The notes under the pieces are model-generated. The model worked only from the letters and a program-made list of their open reading frames with translations, had not been told where the DNA came from and did no database searches. Positions 14,883 to 23,900 of a DNA stretch of 64,000 nucleotides are shown in pieces; the stretch's first letter is position 1; every line of letters starts with the position of its first letter. The DNA is from JAFGUF01 sp040883315 (GTDB lineage Bacteria; Bacillota; Clostridia; Christensenellales; UMGS416): assembly GCA_040883315.1 (NCBI GenBank), contig JBFLKU010000011.1, forward strand, positions 248,001 through 312,000. The letters are read 5' to 3'. The position numbers were made by a program, and so were the translations under genes.

Positions 14883-16652
14883 TCAGCTATTTAGCCTGTG
14901 CTGTATTTCGCTGTTCTGCTCTGCGTAGAACTGTGCATCATACAGCTTTTTGTATATTCCGTTCTCCATGGCATACAGGCTGTCGTGGGTGCCTTCCTCC
15001 TCTATTCCCTTTTCCGAAAGCACAACAATTTTGTCTGCATTTCTTATGGTAGAGAGCCTATGCGCTATCACTATGGTTGTTCTGCCCACCAGCAGCTTTT
15101 CCAATGACCTTTGTATAGCTATCTCTGTTTCGTTGTCCAGTGCCGATGTTGCCTCGTCCAGTATCAGAATCGGCGGGTTTTTCAAAAATACTCTGGCTAT
15201 GCTCACCCTCTGCTTTTGTCCGCCGGAGAGCCGAATGCCCTTCTCGCCTATCCATGTGTCGTAGCCATCTGTCAGCGACATTATGAAATCGTGGATATTT
15301 GCATCCTTGGCAGCTCTCTCTATCTCCTGCTGGCTTGCATTTATATTGCCGTAGAGAATATTATCCCGTATGGTGCCTGTAAAGAGGAAAACATCCTGCT
15401 GAACCACGCCTATATTTTTTCTCAGGGATTCCAATGTGTAGTTCTCTATATTTATGCTGTCAATGGTTATGCTTCCTGCCTGAATGCGATAAAAGCCGGG
15501 TATCAGCCGGCAAAGAGTCGTCTTGCCTCCGCCGGATGGGCCAACCAGTGCCGTTGTCTTTCCGTTCTCTATATGCATAGAAAGATTTTTTATTACAGTC
15601 TCATCGCTATTGTATTGGAATGATATGCTGTTCATAATGATATCGCCCTTTGGGTTTTTCAGCACAATTTCTCCGCTGTTGTCCTCGGGAGATTCCTGCA
15701 TTATTTCATCAAAGCGCATAAAGCCGTTCATTCCGGATTCAAACTGCTGTGTGAAATTTGTCAGTCTTCTGACAGGCTGAGTCATCAGATTGATGAAAAG
15801 CAAAAATCCTGTCAGCTCCCCTACTGTAATCAATTGCTTGTAGGCAAAGAATCCGCCAAAGCCTAATACCATTATAGTCAGCAGGTCTATTAAAAATCCC
15901 ATGCCCGTAGCATACACAGCCAGTGCTTTCAGGGCATCGTTTTTTGATGTTCTGAATTTTTCGTTGCCTTCTGCGAATCTATCCACTTCATATTCTTCAT
16001 TGGTGTAGGATTTTGCCTCCCTTATGCCCGAGAGTGCATTTTCTAGCTGGGCATTTATATCCGCTGTTTTTTCGCGCACATTTCGGAATGAGTGGCTCAT
16101 TTTCTTCCTTTGCTTTATTGTAAAAACAATAATCAAAGGCAGCACTATCAGATACACGGGCATTGCCAGCCGCCATTCCTGCCTGAATAGAATGATGAAT
16201 GAACCTGTGAACAGAATGAGAGCAATGAACAAATCCTCCGGCCCATGGTGGGCTAGCTCGGATACTTCATTCAGGTCGTTTATCACCCTGCTCATCAGCT
16301 TTCCTGTTCTGTTATTGTCGTAGAACGAAAAAGGCAGCTTTTGCATATGAGTGAACATATCGTCTCTCATGTCTGCCTCCATGCGCACGCCTATCACATG
16401 CCCCCAATAGTGCATAAAGTATGAAAGCCCTGCCCCTATAAGATATAGAAACAGAAGCACAGCAACATTTATTAGTATGCTTTGTATTGCCATTTGAGGG
16501 ATTAGCTCATCTATTATTTTGGTGGTGACCACAGGATAGACCAGCATGATGCCGGACATGCCTAGGGCAGCAGCCAGATCTAGAAAGAAAAGTAATTTGT
16601 ATGGTTTGTAATAGCTTATAAATCGTTTAATCAGATTTTTATCAAGTGTCAT
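14883..16652 (-). CDS. ABC transporter, fused permease and ATPase (exporter type)
   Basis: A 589-residue half-transporter. Residues 1-310 hold six membrane helices of the type I exporter fold. The nucleotide-binding domain has Walker A GPSGGGKTTLCR, Q-loop VVQQDVFLFTG, signature LSGGQKQR, Walker B ILILDEATSALD and the H-loop IVIAHRLST. It should work as a homodimer exporting lipids, drugs or peptides. There is no peptidase domain or substrate gene nearby. The start has an AAGGAGC ribosome binding site. It stands alone, bounded by a terminator on its 3' side. Confidence 0.93.
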   Translation of the reverse strand: MTLDKNLIKRFISYYKPYKLLFFLDLAAALGMSGIMLVYPVVTTKIIDELIPQMAIQSILINVAVLLFLYLIGAGLSYFMHYWGHVIGVRMEADMRDDMFTHMQKLPFSFYDNNRTGKLMSRVINDLNEVSELAHHGPEDLFIALILFTGSFIILFRQEWRLAMPVYLIVLPLIIVFTIKQRKKMSHSFRNVREKTADINAQLENALSGIREAKSYTNEEYEVDRFAEGNEKFRTSKNDALKALAVYATGMGFLIDLLTIMVLGFGGFFAYKQLITVGELTGFLLFINLMTQPVRRLTNFTQQFESGMNGFMRFDEIMQESPEDNSGEIVLKNPKGDIIMNSISFQYNSDETVIKNLSMHIENGKTTALVGPSGGGKTTLCRLIPGFYRIQAGSITIDSINIENYTLESLRKNIGVVQQDVFLFTGTIRDNILYGNINASQQEIERAAKDANIHDFIMSLTDGYDTWIGEKGIRLSGGQKQRVSIARVFLKNPPILILDEATSALDNETEIAIQRSLEKLLVGRTTIVIAHRLSTIRNADKIVVLSEKGIEEEGTHDSLYAMENGIYKKLYDAQFYAEQNSEIQHRLNS

Positions 16653-16830
16653 ATATGCTCCTTATAATTATAGTATTATACACCTGCATATATTTTTGTA
16701 AAGCCTAGTAATTTCCTTAATTGAATTACATCTGGAAAAAGAAGCGTTTTGCAAAAAAGCGATAATGATAAATAAATATTCAACAGATATTTATTATGTT
16801 TATGCACACAGAGATATCTCTGTCTCTATA

Positions 16831-16858
16831 CTAATCTAATCTATTCTAATCTAATCTA
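16831..16858 (+). repeat. Pentanucleotide tandem repeat (CTAAT)n
   Basis: CTAAT CTAAT CTATT CTAAT CTAAT CTAT: five units and a partial one, one unit with a single change. Intergenic; no function apparent. Confidence 0.7.
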
Positions 16859-16950
16859 TGCGGACATAAAAAAATATTTCAGCACGAGTCAAGTTTCTGC
16901 CGAAAAAGAACATAAAATGACCAACTGATTTATATACTTAAACAACAAAA

Positions 16951-16976
16951 AAGAGACTGAACTAAGTCAGTCTCTT
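16951..16976 (-). terminator. Terminator of the SH3b surface protein gene
   Basis: AAGAGACTGA, 6-base loop, TCAGTCTCTT: 10-bp stem. On the minus strand it is followed by TTTTT (16946-16950). It lies 22 bases past the stop codon. Confidence 0.75.
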
Positions 16977-16997
16977 AAAATACTTTTTGCTATTCTA

Positions 16998-17855
16998 TTA
17001 TGGATTTGTGAAAGATGCACTTTCTGATTGTGCAGCTTGTCCAGAAGAGTTAAACACGGATTGTGATTTGACTGTAACTGTTACATCTGTACCAGAAACT
17101 AAAGGATTTATTGTCAATACAATGTGTATAGTATTTTCAGTATTACCTGCAATACCGGTAATAGTACCATTAGTGATAGTGAAATCTGATGCATTAAGTG
17201 CGCCAGTTGCGTTATCATCTGCATAAACTCCTGCAGAGAAATCTATTGTAACTGTCATAAGTCCACCACTGATAGTGCCACCTGTAATTCCAGTTACTAG
17301 GTCTACTTCATCAGCTGCTGTTACAACTAATATTTCTAGAGAACCTTCACTGTATACTACACATGCGCGTCCATCTGATGTTTTTCCTAGATATATATAG
17401 CCTTGTGCGCCTTCGTATGATACGTTCATCCATTTGCCGCTTACTTCGCCAGATATTTGTGTTCCGTATGGAACTTTGCCAACTGTAGTAGATGTGAAGT
17501 TTGCTTGGCTGTGTATAAGCAATGCATCTACGTTAATCCAAACAGTTTTACTTGTTCCGATAGGTGGTGCTGTGATATATGCTGTAGCTGTGGCATTTGG
17601 ATCAGCTGTTGGTGCTTCAGATACTGGTGGGATAGTAACTGGAGGTGCAGTTGTTACCTCTGGTGTAGGCTCAGCTGTCGGGATAGCTGTTGATGTTGGT
17701 GTAGGAGCCATAGTGGGTATTGATGATAAATCTTCTGATGTATCAGGCTTTAACTGCAAATATATAAATATACCGACCACTATTAAAATCAGTACACCTA
17801 AAACAGCGATAATTATTGGAAACCCGCCGCCTCCTCTTGACATTCCTCTGCTCAT
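16998..17855 (-). CDS. Membrane-anchored protein with Pro/Thr-rich stalk and SH3-like domain
   Basis: A 285-residue protein. After a Gly/Arg-rich start, residues about 12-34 form one membrane helix (FPIIIAVLGVLILIVVGIFI). Residues about 45-95 are a Pro/Thr/Ala stalk. Residues about 105-165 look like a bacterial SH3 domain (VGKVPYGTQISGEV, KWMNVSYEGAQGYIYLG), which usually binds peptidoglycan. The last 110 residues are Thr/Ser/Asn-rich beta sequence (TGITGGTISGGLMTVTID) like an immunoglobulin-type domain. It likely faces the cell wall. The GGAAGGTAAG ribosome binding site precedes the ATG. It has its own terminator and is transcribed alone. Confidence 0.75.
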   Translation of the reverse strand: MSRGMSRGGGGFPIIIAVLGVLILIVVGIFIYLQLKPDTSEDLSSIPTMAPTPTSTAIPTAEPTPEVTTAPPVTIPPVSEAPTADPNATATAYITAPPIGTSKTVWINVDALLIHSQANFTSTTVGKVPYGTQISGEVSGKWMNVSYEGAQGYIYLGKTSDGRACVVYSEGSLEILVVTAADEVDLVTGITGGTISGGLMTVTIDFSAGVYADDNATGALNASDFTITNGTITGIAGNTENTIHIVLTINPLVSGTDVTVTVKSQSVFNSSGQAAQSESASFTNP

Positions 17856-18074
17856 TATTTTCTTACCTTCCTTTATGTAGTAATGCTAAAATCAATTTAA
17901 TATAAACCTTATTACAAAATTTATAGTTTACATTATAGCATAATATCAGCACAAATCAATAGTCTTGTAACAATTTTGTAAAACTATCTTGCTGCTATTT
18001 TCTTCTTTTGAGTGTAAAAACAGTTTTGTTTGTTTTTAGTAAACGAATATATAACAATATAATAAAATCTTTAT

Positions 18075-18713
18075 CTATTTCGTTTGGTTGCCCAGATGGT
18101 AGCTAAGTGCCATCAAAGAATCTGTAAGGTGGATATTTTCCACCACCACTTTTGGCGAAAAGATATCGGCTGGCGAGAAATTCCACACTGCACCGACGCA
18201 TGTTTTTTCCGCTATGTACATCAGCTCCTTCACTGCCGACTGCGGCACAGTGAGAGCCATTATCTCTATTTTGTTTTTGTTTATATATTCCGCCAGGTCT
18301 TTTACGTCCAGTATTTCCAGATTTCCCACTTTTTTGCCCACTATGCTTGGGTTGGAGTCAAAGAGTGCACATATTTCAAAGCCTTCTTTGCCGAATTCGC
18401 CGTAGCTGGATAGTGCCCTGCCGATGTTTCCTGCCCCCACTATCACCACTTTCCACTGCTTGTCTATGTGGAGTATTTTTGCTATTCTGGTTTTCAGCTC
18501 ACTCACAGGGTATCCGTAGCCCTGCTGTCCAAATCCACCGAAGCTATTTAGGTCTTGGCGTATCTGGGAAGCCTTCACTTCCAGTCTTTCGCCCAAGGAC
18601 TGCGAAGATATGTGGTCTACCCCTGCTGCCTCTAGGTCGCACAGCTGCTTATAGTATCTGGGAAGACGTCGAATGATTGCATCAGATATTCTTTTTTGAT
18701 TCATTTCTATCAT
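18075..18713 (-). CDS. rex: Redox-sensing transcriptional repressor Rex
   Basis: A 212-residue protein. Residues 1-80 are a winged helix (ISDAIIRRLPRYYKQLCDLE, KASQIRQDLNSFGGFGQQGYGY). The Rossmann part has GAGNIGRALSSY, which binds NADH or NAD+, and the C-terminal helix that swaps between subunits. Rex leaves its operator when NADH is high and so induces fermentation and hydrogenase genes. A good operator candidate lies before the hydrogenase operon in this window (51661-51702). The gene follows the amino-acid-kinase gene on the same strand with a 31-base gap, so they are probably co-transcribed. The start could also be the Met at residue 4. Confidence 0.95.
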   Translation of the reverse strand: MIEMNQKRISDAIIRRLPRYYKQLCDLEAAGVDHISSQSLGERLEVKASQIRQDLNSFGGFGQQGYGYPVSELKTRIAKILHIDKQWKVVIVGAGNIGRALSSYGEFGKEGFEICALFDSNPSIVGKKVGNLEILDVKDLAEYINKNKIEIMALTVPQSAVKELMYIAEKTCVGAVWNFSPADIFSPKVVVENIHLTDSLMALSYHLGNQTK

Positions 18714-18744
18714 ATTTCTTCACTCTCGATTATTTATATTTACG

Positions 18745-19569
18745 TTAAATTATTTCGATTCTCGTGGAGGGTACAGTGCCGGATAAAATATCGTTTATGT
18801 TGTACTTTGCGTTTCCTATCAGCACTCGTGTTCCGTTCATGGCTGGGTTAAGCACGTATTCCAGCTTTGCAAATGCGCCGCCTGCCCCTTTTCGGGATGC
18901 ACCTACGCATGCCTTCTGTATCTGCTTCACCTTTTCCTCCAGGCTTTTTTTGTCCGGTGCCACTATTTCCTCTATTAGTGTGCTGCTATCTCCGGGAGTA
19001 GCGTATATTCCATATACTGATGTCAAAATCAAAAGCACGGGTGCATTTACCAAAGAGCATATTACAGATGCAGTTTCGTCATTGTCTACGCATTCCACCG
19101 GTGCAGCTCCTTTGTTTTTCATCAGAGATATTTCCCTGCGTCTGTTTTCATAGTAGCTGACAGGGTCGTTGTAGTTTATTATAGGCACAGCGTTTTGCTT
19201 TGGGCACCTGTGCAGAAATTTGCGTATATGTTCTCGCTTTTCTTCATCGTTGAAATGCGTATGCTCCACCAGCAGCTGGCGAACCGAATATTTGGGAGAT
19301 ATAAACTTGCGATAGTTTTCCATCAGTATGCTCTGTCCTTGGGATGCATAGTCAGATTTTGTCTCTTCTTCGTCGCCGGATATCTCTTCGCCGTTTCTGT
19401 TTATGTGGTCCAGCCTGCCAATCTCTGTGGCTCCGCTGCTCACCCACACCATGCCGGGCTTCAGCTCTCTGCCTAGTCTGCTGAATATATTGTAGTCTAT
19501 GTCGCCTTCACCTTCGCGGATAAGAGCCATAGACCCAATTTTACCCACCAGATTTATTTTATCGGACAT
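18745..19569 (-). CDS. Amino-acid-kinase-family protein (glutamate-5-kinase-like fold)
   Basis: A 274-residue protein of the amino acid kinase fold, which phosphorylates carboxyl or phosphoryl groups with ATP. Visible motifs: VWVSSGATEIG (early glycine/serine loop), DNDETASVICSLVNAPVLLI followed by LTSVYGIY (like DND-x-LSA and LTDxxGLY of glutamate 5-kinase), and GAGGAFAKLEYVLNP (like GTGGMxTK). The N-terminus (LVGKIGSMAL) differs from the usual KxGxS/T phrase. It lacks a PUA or ACT domain. Substrate unknown: glutamate, aspartate, carbamate and UMP kinases are all relatives. It begins after AGGAGG and sits directly before rex, so it may be redox-linked. Confidence 0.75.
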   Translation of the reverse strand: MSDKINLVGKIGSMALIREGEGDIDYNIFSRLGRELKPGMVWVSSGATEIGRLDHINRNGEEISGDEEETKSDYASQGQSILMENYRKFISPKYSVRQLLVEHTHFNDEEKREHIRKFLHRCPKQNAVPIINYNDPVSYYENRRREISLMKNKGAAPVECVDNDETASVICSLVNAPVLLILTSVYGIYATPGDSSTLIEEIVAPDKKSLEEKVKQIQKACVGASRKGAGGAFAKLEYVLNPAMNGTRVLIGNAKYNINDILSGTVPSTRIEII

Positions 19570-19736
19570 TAAATTATGCCTCCTGAAATTTCAAATAAAT
19601 TAATTAATAAAATTATATCAAAAATATAAGTAAGTTTCAATCAACTTACAGAAACTTGTATTTTTTTTAACAATCTTGCTCAATAATCGGCTTTATCACA
19701 GTAAAGTTAGTGCTAGAAAATATTATACAACCATGC

Positions 19737-19742
19737 TATAAT
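19737..19742 (+). promoter_or_regulatory. Extended -10 box before the SbcD-like/YhaN-like pair
   Basis: TGCTATAAT with the -10 hexamer at 19737-19742, about 50 bases before the start codon; no good -35 box. Confidence 0.45.
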
Positions 19743-19793
19743 TATCTATGTATATAAATTAACAGTAAATAACAGTATATTAGGGATTTAATA

Positions 19794-20981
19794 ATGTCAT
19801 ACAAGTTTGTTCAAATATCCGATATTGCATTCAATCACTCTCTGTCCTCGGATATAGAGATTAATAAATATATAGAAAATGCAAGACGGGAAGCTTTTGA
19901 AAAAGTGATAGAATTTTGCATACAGGAAAAAGCTACGGCTTTGCTGATATGCGGCAATTTGTATGATCAGGAGCATATTAGCTTTGAGAATGCCAAAATA
20001 ATCAAAAAAGGCTTTTCTAGGCTAAAATCAAAAAACATAGCAATAGTATATGCCCATGGCAATCTGGACAAGGGCGTATTTTTAGACAGCATAGAAGATG
20101 AAGTATTAGAAATAAAGAAAAGATACACTAAGCATATCTATTCGCTTCCCTTCGATTTAGACACAGTAAGGTTTTTGGGAATAGGCTGCAGCAAGCGATT
20201 GGTATTTCAGGACGAATATCTGGAAGAGGAAAAGACTAGCACACCAACCATCGGCATAATGTATATCGACCACGATATATATCAAACCCAGACTATAGAG
20301 CTGCTGCAAAGAAGAATGGAAAAAAGCAATGTAGACTACTGGGCTGTGGGGGGAAGTGAACACTTTATAGACAAAACCCCAACCAGCAATTATTGCTATA
20401 GCGGGCACTTGTGCCCAAAAAGAGAGGCAGCATCAGGCTGCGTGCTGGTCACCATCACCAACAAGATGAAAGTGACTACAAAAACAATAGATATATGCAA
20501 TCTTTCATATCAGAAAATATCCATTGATGACCCAAACAGAAGCAGAGACATATATCAGCTGATGGAAAGATGTGCAGACTTAATAGAAAAATCAAAAATA
20601 CCAGACCATGATATGATTATCGATTTAATAATATCTGGTCCTTGTTCATGCTATAATCAGCTGGTAAACCACAGAAAGGCTCTGCAGGATGAGCTATCTA
20701 AAATTACCAAAACAGCTATCTACATGAACATTAGCGAATTGACAAAGGAAATAAAGACTACAAAAGAGATGGAAGAGGAAATCCAAGTTTCGCAGCTGCT
20801 GGACAAATATTATCAGCTCTACGATGATGAGGAATTATACAATAAAACTGTCAGCAGATTAAAGGCTAAGAGGGTGTTCTACAACGAGAATTTGGCAGAC
20901 GTTGACAAAAGAAAAATATTAGAAGGTGTGGATTCTATTATATTAGAATCAAGCATTAAGGAGGATGGCCATGATTATTAA
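19794..20981 (+). CDS. SbcD/YhaO-like calcineurin-fold protein with degraded active site
   Basis: A 395-residue protein with the layout of SbcD/YhaO exonucleases and the usual position directly before an SbcC/YhaN-like gene. The metal-binding motifs are mostly lost: D-x-H is DIA (residues 10-12), GDxxD is GNLYD (54-58), GNHD is GNLD (89-92), and the GHxH motif reads GGSEH (186-190). It therefore probably cannot bind two catalytic metals and may be a structural partner. The C-terminal 150 residues are helical and charged (capping-domain position). Ribosome binding site AGGGAT. It overlaps the next gene by 11 bases, so the two are translated together. Confidence 0.75.
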   Translation: MSYKFVQISDIAFNHSLSSDIEINKYIENARREAFEKVIEFCIQEKATALLICGNLYDQEHISFENAKIIKKGFSRLKSKNIAIVYAHGNLDKGVFLDSIEDEVLEIKKRYTKHIYSLPFDLDTVRFLGIGCSKRLVFQDEYLEEEKTSTPTIGIMYIDHDIYQTQTIELLQRRMEKSNVDYWAVGGSEHFIDKTPTSNYCYSGHLCPKREAASGCVLVTITNKMKVTTKTIDICNLSYQKISIDDPNRSRDIYQLMERCADLIEKSKIPDHDMIIDLIISGPCSCYNQLVNHRKALQDELSKITKTAIYMNISELTKEIKTTKEMEEEIQVSQLLDKYYQLYDDEELYNKTVSRLKAKRVFYNENLADVDKRKILEGVDSIILESSIKEDGHDY

Positions 20982-23900
20982 AAGCATTTCTGCGGAGAAT
21001 TTTGGAAAGTTTGACAGGTATACTGTCAATCTTGACGATAATATAAATGTTTTTTATGGCGACAATGAAGCAGGCAAGACCACTTTGTACGAGATAATAT
21101 CAATTTTGCTGTTTGCCCCGTCCAACGACCAAGAGATGGCAGAGAGCAACAAGCTGATAAAAACAGACGAAAAATACGCCAGAGTGTATGCCATTATCAA
21201 TATGGATGACAGGGAAATATCCATTGCAAGAGAAATATACGTCAACAACACAAATCTTTCAATTGCAGATCAGGACAATGTATCCAGCCTAGGAAATGTT
21301 AATGTGCCTTTCATAGGAAATCTAACAAAAGAAATGTATGAATCTTTCCACACCATTGATTACTATAACATGGCAACCATCACAAACAATGTGTGGCAGC
21401 AGATAGTGAAGATGATAGAAGGCTCTCATGGCTTACCAAGGGTGACACCGAACTACAGCTCACCAGAGGAAGAGCAGCAGGAAGAGCAAAAGAAGCCTTC
21501 TAGCTTTGAAGAGCAGATAAACGAGAAAGAAAACGAGAAAAAAGAGCTGGAAGGCAAGCTGAAGCAGGCGAAGAAAGCCCAAAAGCGAATGATAAAAAAC
21601 CAGGACAAGATTGATGACCTTTTAAACGATCTGGAAGATGTCGAAAACAATATAGAGCTGGAGAGCTCCTATTTAAGAGAAGCAGAGAAAATGAACCAAA
21701 TCCGAGACACAATAAAGAAAACGCAGGATTTGGCACTTGAGCTGGAGAAATACAAAGATCTGCAGGAATGGATGCCGAACTTGAAGGCATACTATGAGAG
21801 ACTGAAACTTTACTCAGAGAACATAGAAAACGGAATAGAAAATCCCATTGATATGTTTGACGACCTAGAAATAGAAGAAGCTGAACAAGCAGAGGCAGAG
21901 GCCGAAAACAAAGCTCCAGAACCAGAAGAAAATGCTCAAGCAGCTGAAATGGAACCAGAGCAGGAAGAGATGGAGGAAGAATTTGAGCAGCCAGAGCCTG
22001 TGGAAGCTGAAGAGGAAGAATTCGCAGCTGTATTAGCAGATGATGAAGAGGATGACGAAGAAACAGAAGCTCCGGAAGAGATAAAAGAGGAAGCTCCTGC
22101 TATTGAGATGTCATTTGAAGAGAAGCTTAGAAAATTCAAAATGAAAAAAGAACAGATTGCTCCAAGCGAAGAAAAAGAAGATGGATTAGCAAAAGACAAG
22201 ATAAGCGAATATATCGAGCAAAGCTATCTGAACTATGAGCACAGCAAAAAAACAAATGCGGATGACCCATATGCAGACGATGATGACGATGACATATCAG
22301 AGCAAAAGGAAGAACCAATTAAAACAGATTTTATTATCGACATAGAAAAACTAGCAATTAAAAAGGAAGATAAAAAAGAAACTAAAGTAGAAGAGGAAGA
22401 AGTAAAGCCTTTGGAGATAAGAAAGCCAAAAGATATAAGCAAGAATACTGAAAAAGATGAAAGCATAAGAAGTGTTAACATATTCGGGCAGACAAATCCT
22501 TATGCAGACAATATATTCCCCAATATGGATGACGTGAAATATTCTGATGAAGGATTATCAAAAGAAGCAGAAGATGAGGATACTGAAGAAAATGACAAAT
22601 ATTCATCTGCTGCATCAAATGATCTACCAACCCAGTCGAAGAAGGTGGATCAAAAGGATATGAGCAAAGAAGAAAAAGAAGAAGACCAATTGCACAAGGT
22701 GGAAGAATTCCTAAATAGCATTGACATGCAGGAAATTATAGCTGCCTCGAAAGAGACAGTAGAGGTGGATTCGGCTACGCAGGAAGAGATAGACAAGGCA
22801 AAGCTGAGATATGAAATAATCGCAAGAAGAGTATTCAAAAAAGAAATGGATACGAGCGAGCTTTCAGACCAGCTAAAAGTACTGGATACAAACGCAATAT
22901 ACAAAAGCATAGTAAAATATAAAAGCCTTTCACAAAAGCAGAGAAAGCTGGAGCATGGCTCAACGGGTGCTGTAAAAGCTCCTAGAAAATCCAGCACAAA
23001 CGGAGAGGCTGTAGCACTGGGTATAATAGCATTTTTCAGCATGATAATTGGTCTGGCATGTTTCTTTATTGATCAGGTCATGGCTTTTCTGCCAAATAAC
23101 ATTGAGTTTTTGAATAAAGTAGTAGAAACCATGAAAAATGGATTGCTATTAAAAGACATTATCCCGGGCAATTTAATAGCCGGCGGAGCATTTGTATTAA
23201 TTGCGATACTTTTGATTATAGCCACTGCTTTAGGAAAAGATGATGACAGTGCACAGCCAGTCCAGGTGATAGAAGATGATGTGCAGCTGGAAGATTTGAA
23301 GAACAGTATAAGAGCTGCAAAAAGAGAAGTAATAGACATATTAAAAGGATTCCCTCTTCCTGCAGAATATTTGGAAAACCCAAATAATACAATAATTTCG
23401 GTAATCAATGAACTGAGAGAAGCAGACGAAGCATATAATGATATTATATTAGAAAGCACAATGCCTAAAAATAAGAATTATAGGACACTGTGGAAAGTTT
23501 CTAAAAAGCATCTAAGCAGCGAAGAAATAAGCGATGATTTATTTGACAATATCTCCAAGCTTCGCAGAAAGATACAAGACCATAAAGAAGCCGCAGAGGA
23601 GAAAGAGAAAAAGCTAAATGATGCAAAAATGAGAATTAATATGATGTCTGGAAACTCAATAAATTCCAACACTCAGGATGATGATGATCCATTAAGCGGG
23701 CTGGGCGGATTTGGGAATGTGAACAATTCTATGAACACCATACCAAACAATACAGCATCATCCAATTCTTTTGCACTGCCAAAGACGCAATCAAGTGATT
23801 TAGGCGGACAAAGCAGCCAAAATCTGAATGTCAGTGAAAAGCCTTCCTTTGGTTTGCCGGGTGCATCTGAGCCTAGCTATGGCGGAAGTGAATTTACTAC

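Larger units (their letters stand above)
16653..16997. other. Intergenic region with palindrome and pentanucleotide repeat
   Basis: 345 bases without a gene. It holds the start region of the ABC exporter, a perfect 16-bp palindrome ACAGAGATATCTCTGT (16808-16823), a CTAAT/CTATT pentanucleotide array (16831-16858) and the terminator of the next gene (16951-16976). No coding frame with a ribosome binding site was seen. Confidence 0.6.
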
